Assembly (NCBI GenBank): GCA_947396885.1
Contig: OX377205.1
Coordinates: 100,174,428 to 100,238,427 of the forward strand
Length of the DNA: 64,000 bases
DNA from: Heligmosomoides polygyrus polygyrus
Taxonomy: Eukaryota; Nematoda; Chromadorea; Rhabditida; Heligmosomidae
Direction: 5' to 3'
Shown: positions 61,601-64,000 of the stretch, in pieces
Layout of the letters: each line of letters begins with the position of its first letter
Numbering within the stretch: position 1 is the stretch's first letter
Notes under the pieces: model-generated
The model's database searches: none
What the model saw: the letters and a program-made list of their open reading frames with translations, nothing else
What the model was told of the DNA's origin: nothing
Translations under genes and position numbers: made by a program

Positions 61601-64000
61601 AAATACTCAAATGTGGGCGAGCAAGTGGCGCAAGAAGCCTAGGCCGCTAAGTCCATCGCCCCAAAACGGCAGCTTGGGTTAAGGCAATATAGGATGGCGT
61701 AGAGTTGTCATTATGTCAGTGTGAAGAAACTTCACTACTTTGCTCACCTATGCATTTTTGAGCCGGTAGCTTTCCGCCTCTCACCGCAGTGGTCGACTGA
61801 ATTCGGAAAAAAATCCTGTCACTCAAGCCTAATCCGCATATTCGCACCGCTATAACTTTGCCCGATCTTAAGCTACGTCGCTGTGCTATGGAACTCTACT
61901 GGAACTTCTTACTGGCTACAAAACCCACTAGCTGTGGCCGGAATGATTCAAGCTTGACGGAGTTATTGAGCTCCAAACACGCCCGCGCGTGTAATTTGGC
62001 ACATCAACGGTTGATGTTCTCTGCGCCCTTACTCGCTCATCTTACACTACTCGCTATTTCAAGTAAAATCGTTCAATTTGCTATCAAAAGCTCTATCGAA
62101 TGGTACCCAACTTGGCGAAATTTGAAAATAATCGTTTTCGGCAACGTCACCCTCAGCGCAGGCTCGACTTAGCTCGTGCTCGTCCTCGATGGGAAATTGT
62201 CAAAAAATCAGTTTTTCCGAAATTGGTCGAAATTAACACCCTTCGACAGTGCTTTTCGAGCTGAACAAAATCGTACTACAGGAAGTGTCGAAAACTGTAA
62301 TGTGGGCGCGCAAGGGCGGAAGAAGCTTCAGCCGCAAAGTCCGTCGCCCCAAAACGGCAGCTTGAGTTAAGGCAATATAGGAAGGTGTAGGGTTGTCATT
62401 ATGTCAGTGTGAAGAAACTTCACTACTTTGCTCACCTATGCATTTTTGAGCCGGTAGCTTTCCGCCTCTCACCGCAGTGGTCGACTGAATTCGGAAAAAA
62501 ATCCTGTCACTCAAGCCTAATCCGCATATTCGCACCGCTATAACTTTGCCCGATCTTAAGCTACGTCGCTGTGCTATGGAACTCTACTGGAACTTCTTAC
62601 TGGCTACAAAACCCACTAGCTGTGGCCGGAATGATTCAAGCTTGACGGAGTTATTGAGCTCCAAACACGCCCGCGCGTGTAATTTGGCACATCAACGGTC
62701 GATGTTCTCTGCGCCCTTGCTCGCTCATCTTACACTTCTCGCTATTTCAAGTAAAATGGTTCAATTTGCTATCAAAAGCTCTATCGAATGGTACCCAAAT
62801 TGGCGAAATTCGAAAATATTGGTTTTCGGCAACGTCACCCTCAGCGCAGGCTCGACTTAGCTCGTGCTCGTCCTCGATGGGAAATTGTCAAAAAATCAGT
62901 TTTTCCGAAATTGGTCGAAATTAACACCCTTCGACAGTGCTTTTCGAGCTGAACAAAATCGTACTACAGGAAGTGTCGAAAACTGTAATGTGGGCGCGCA
63001 AGGGCGGAAGAAGCTTCAGCCGCAAAGTCCGTCGCCCCAAAACGGCAGCTTGGGTTAAGCAATGTAGAAAGGCGTAGAGTTGTCATTATGTCAGTGTGAA
63101 GAACCTTCACTACTCTGCACACCTATGCATTTTTGGGCCGGTAGCTTTCCGCCTCTCACCGCAGTGGTCGACTGAATTCGGAAAAAAATCCTGTCACTCA
63201 AGCCTAACCCGCATATTCGCACCGTTATAACTTTGCCTGTTCTTAAGCTACGTCGCTGTGCTAAGGAGCTCTACTGGAACTTCTTACTGGCTACAAAACC
63301 CACTAGCTGTGGCCGGAATGATTCAAGCTTGACGGAGTTACGGTGCTCCAAACACGACCGCGCGTGTAATTTGGCACATCAACGGTCGATGTTCTCTGCG
63401 CCCTTGCTCGCTCATCTTACACTTCTCGCTATTTCAAGTAAAATCGTTCAATTTGCTATCAAAAGCTCTATCGAACGGTACCCAACTTGGCGAAATTTGA
63501 AAATAATCGTTTTCGGCAACGTCACCCTCAGCGCAGGCCTCGGCTTAGCTCGTGCTCGTCCTCGATGGGAAATTGTCAAAAAATCAGTTTTTCCGAAATT
63601 GGTCGAAATTAACACCGTTCGACAGTGCTTTTCGAGCTGAACAAAATCGTACTACAGGAAGTGTCGAAAACTGTAATGTGGGCGCGCAAGGGCGGAAGAA
63701 GCTTCAGCCGCAAAGTCCGTCGCCCCAAAACGGCAGCTTGGGTTAAGGCAATGTAGAAAGGCGTAGAGTTGTCATTATGTCAGTGTGAAGAAACTTCACT
63801 ACTTTGCTCACCTATGCATTTTTGGGCCGGTAGCTTTCCGCATCTCACCGCAGTGGTCGACTGAATTCGGAAAAAAATCCTGTCACTCAAGCCTAACCCG
63901 CATATTCGCACCGCTATAACTTTGCCCGATCTTAAGCTACGTCGCTGTGCTATGGAACTCTACTGGAACTTCTTACTGGCTACAAAACCCACTAGCTGTG
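55651..64000 (+). repeat. 688-bp satellite array, about 12 monomers, open at the window end
   Basis: Landmarks such as CTTAAGCTACGTCGCTGTGC recur at 687-689-bp steps (about 56370, 57057, 57747, 58435, 59123, 59811, 60499, 61186, 61875, 62563, 63250). Monomers are very similar; those at 58418 and 59106 appear nearly identical. Each keeps a 104-codon plus frame, then one TAG stop, then a 64-codon frame in the same reading frame (LDGKLSKNQFFRNWSKLTPF). The array starts abruptly at ~55651 and runs past the window. Confidence 0.95.

Noticed and set aside
55651..64000. Satellite monomers as a tandem gene family
   Set aside because: The frame holds a constant internal stop, lacks recognised motifs and splice sites, and the 688-bp unit behaves as a homogenised satellite. 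Kept as a finding, not annotated as CDS.

Overview
The window is eukaryotic and almost certainly from a nematode, most likely a strongylid such as a hookworm. The pointers are Patched-related (PTR) gene exons with short phase-consistent coding blocks, an SL1-like trans-splice leader match, RTE-type LINEs, several mariner families, and very dense dispersed repeats. There is no operon-like or bacterial coding. Most long open frames in the window are chance or repeat-derived.

Layout. 1-24 kb is gene-poor DNA holding a tRNA-derived SINE family, three copies of a ~0.9 kb foldback element (1404-2306, 20223-21104, 23084-23755), three mariner relics (3479-4729, 6036-6921, ~6950-7716), two further foldbacks with tRNA-like arms (13928-14618, 15599-15841), LINE 3' fragments, and decayed Penelope-like repeats with hammerhead-like motifs. 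One of these lies next to an SL1-like sequence (21326-21382). 24.9-29.1 kb is one copy of a segmental duplication: a terminal PTR exon, a small palindromic MITE split by a 2224-bp hAT-like element with a perfect 8-bp target duplication, and a Merlin-like transposase relic. 30039-34550 is a very young LTR element on the minus strand, with 891-bp LTRs that read as identical, a 5-bp target duplication and a primer-binding site, but no recognisable pol.

35-46 kb holds a Harbinger-like TIR element, two RTE LINE copies with different internal deletions (37130-39068, 43145-45760), a 200-N assembly gap and a diverged satellite block. 46.0-49.2 kb is the second, inverted copy of the segmental duplication. 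It lacks the hAT but carries its own mariner deletion derivative. 48.7-54.0 kb holds three exons of a minus-strand PTR membrane-protein gene, whose intron hosts a Penelope-like element with RT and GIY-YIG domains and inverted terminal repeats carrying hammerhead cores. 55.65 kb to the window end is a homogeneous ~688-bp satellite array of about 12 monomers.

The only host gene I can defend is the PTR gene, plus a possible LDL-receptor class A exon just upstream of it. Everything else recognisable is mobile or repetitive. The strongest candidates for something undescribed are the pol-less LTR element, the SL1-like/hammerhead junction, the tRNA-derived SINE and foldback families, and the hammerhead-bearing Penelope element.
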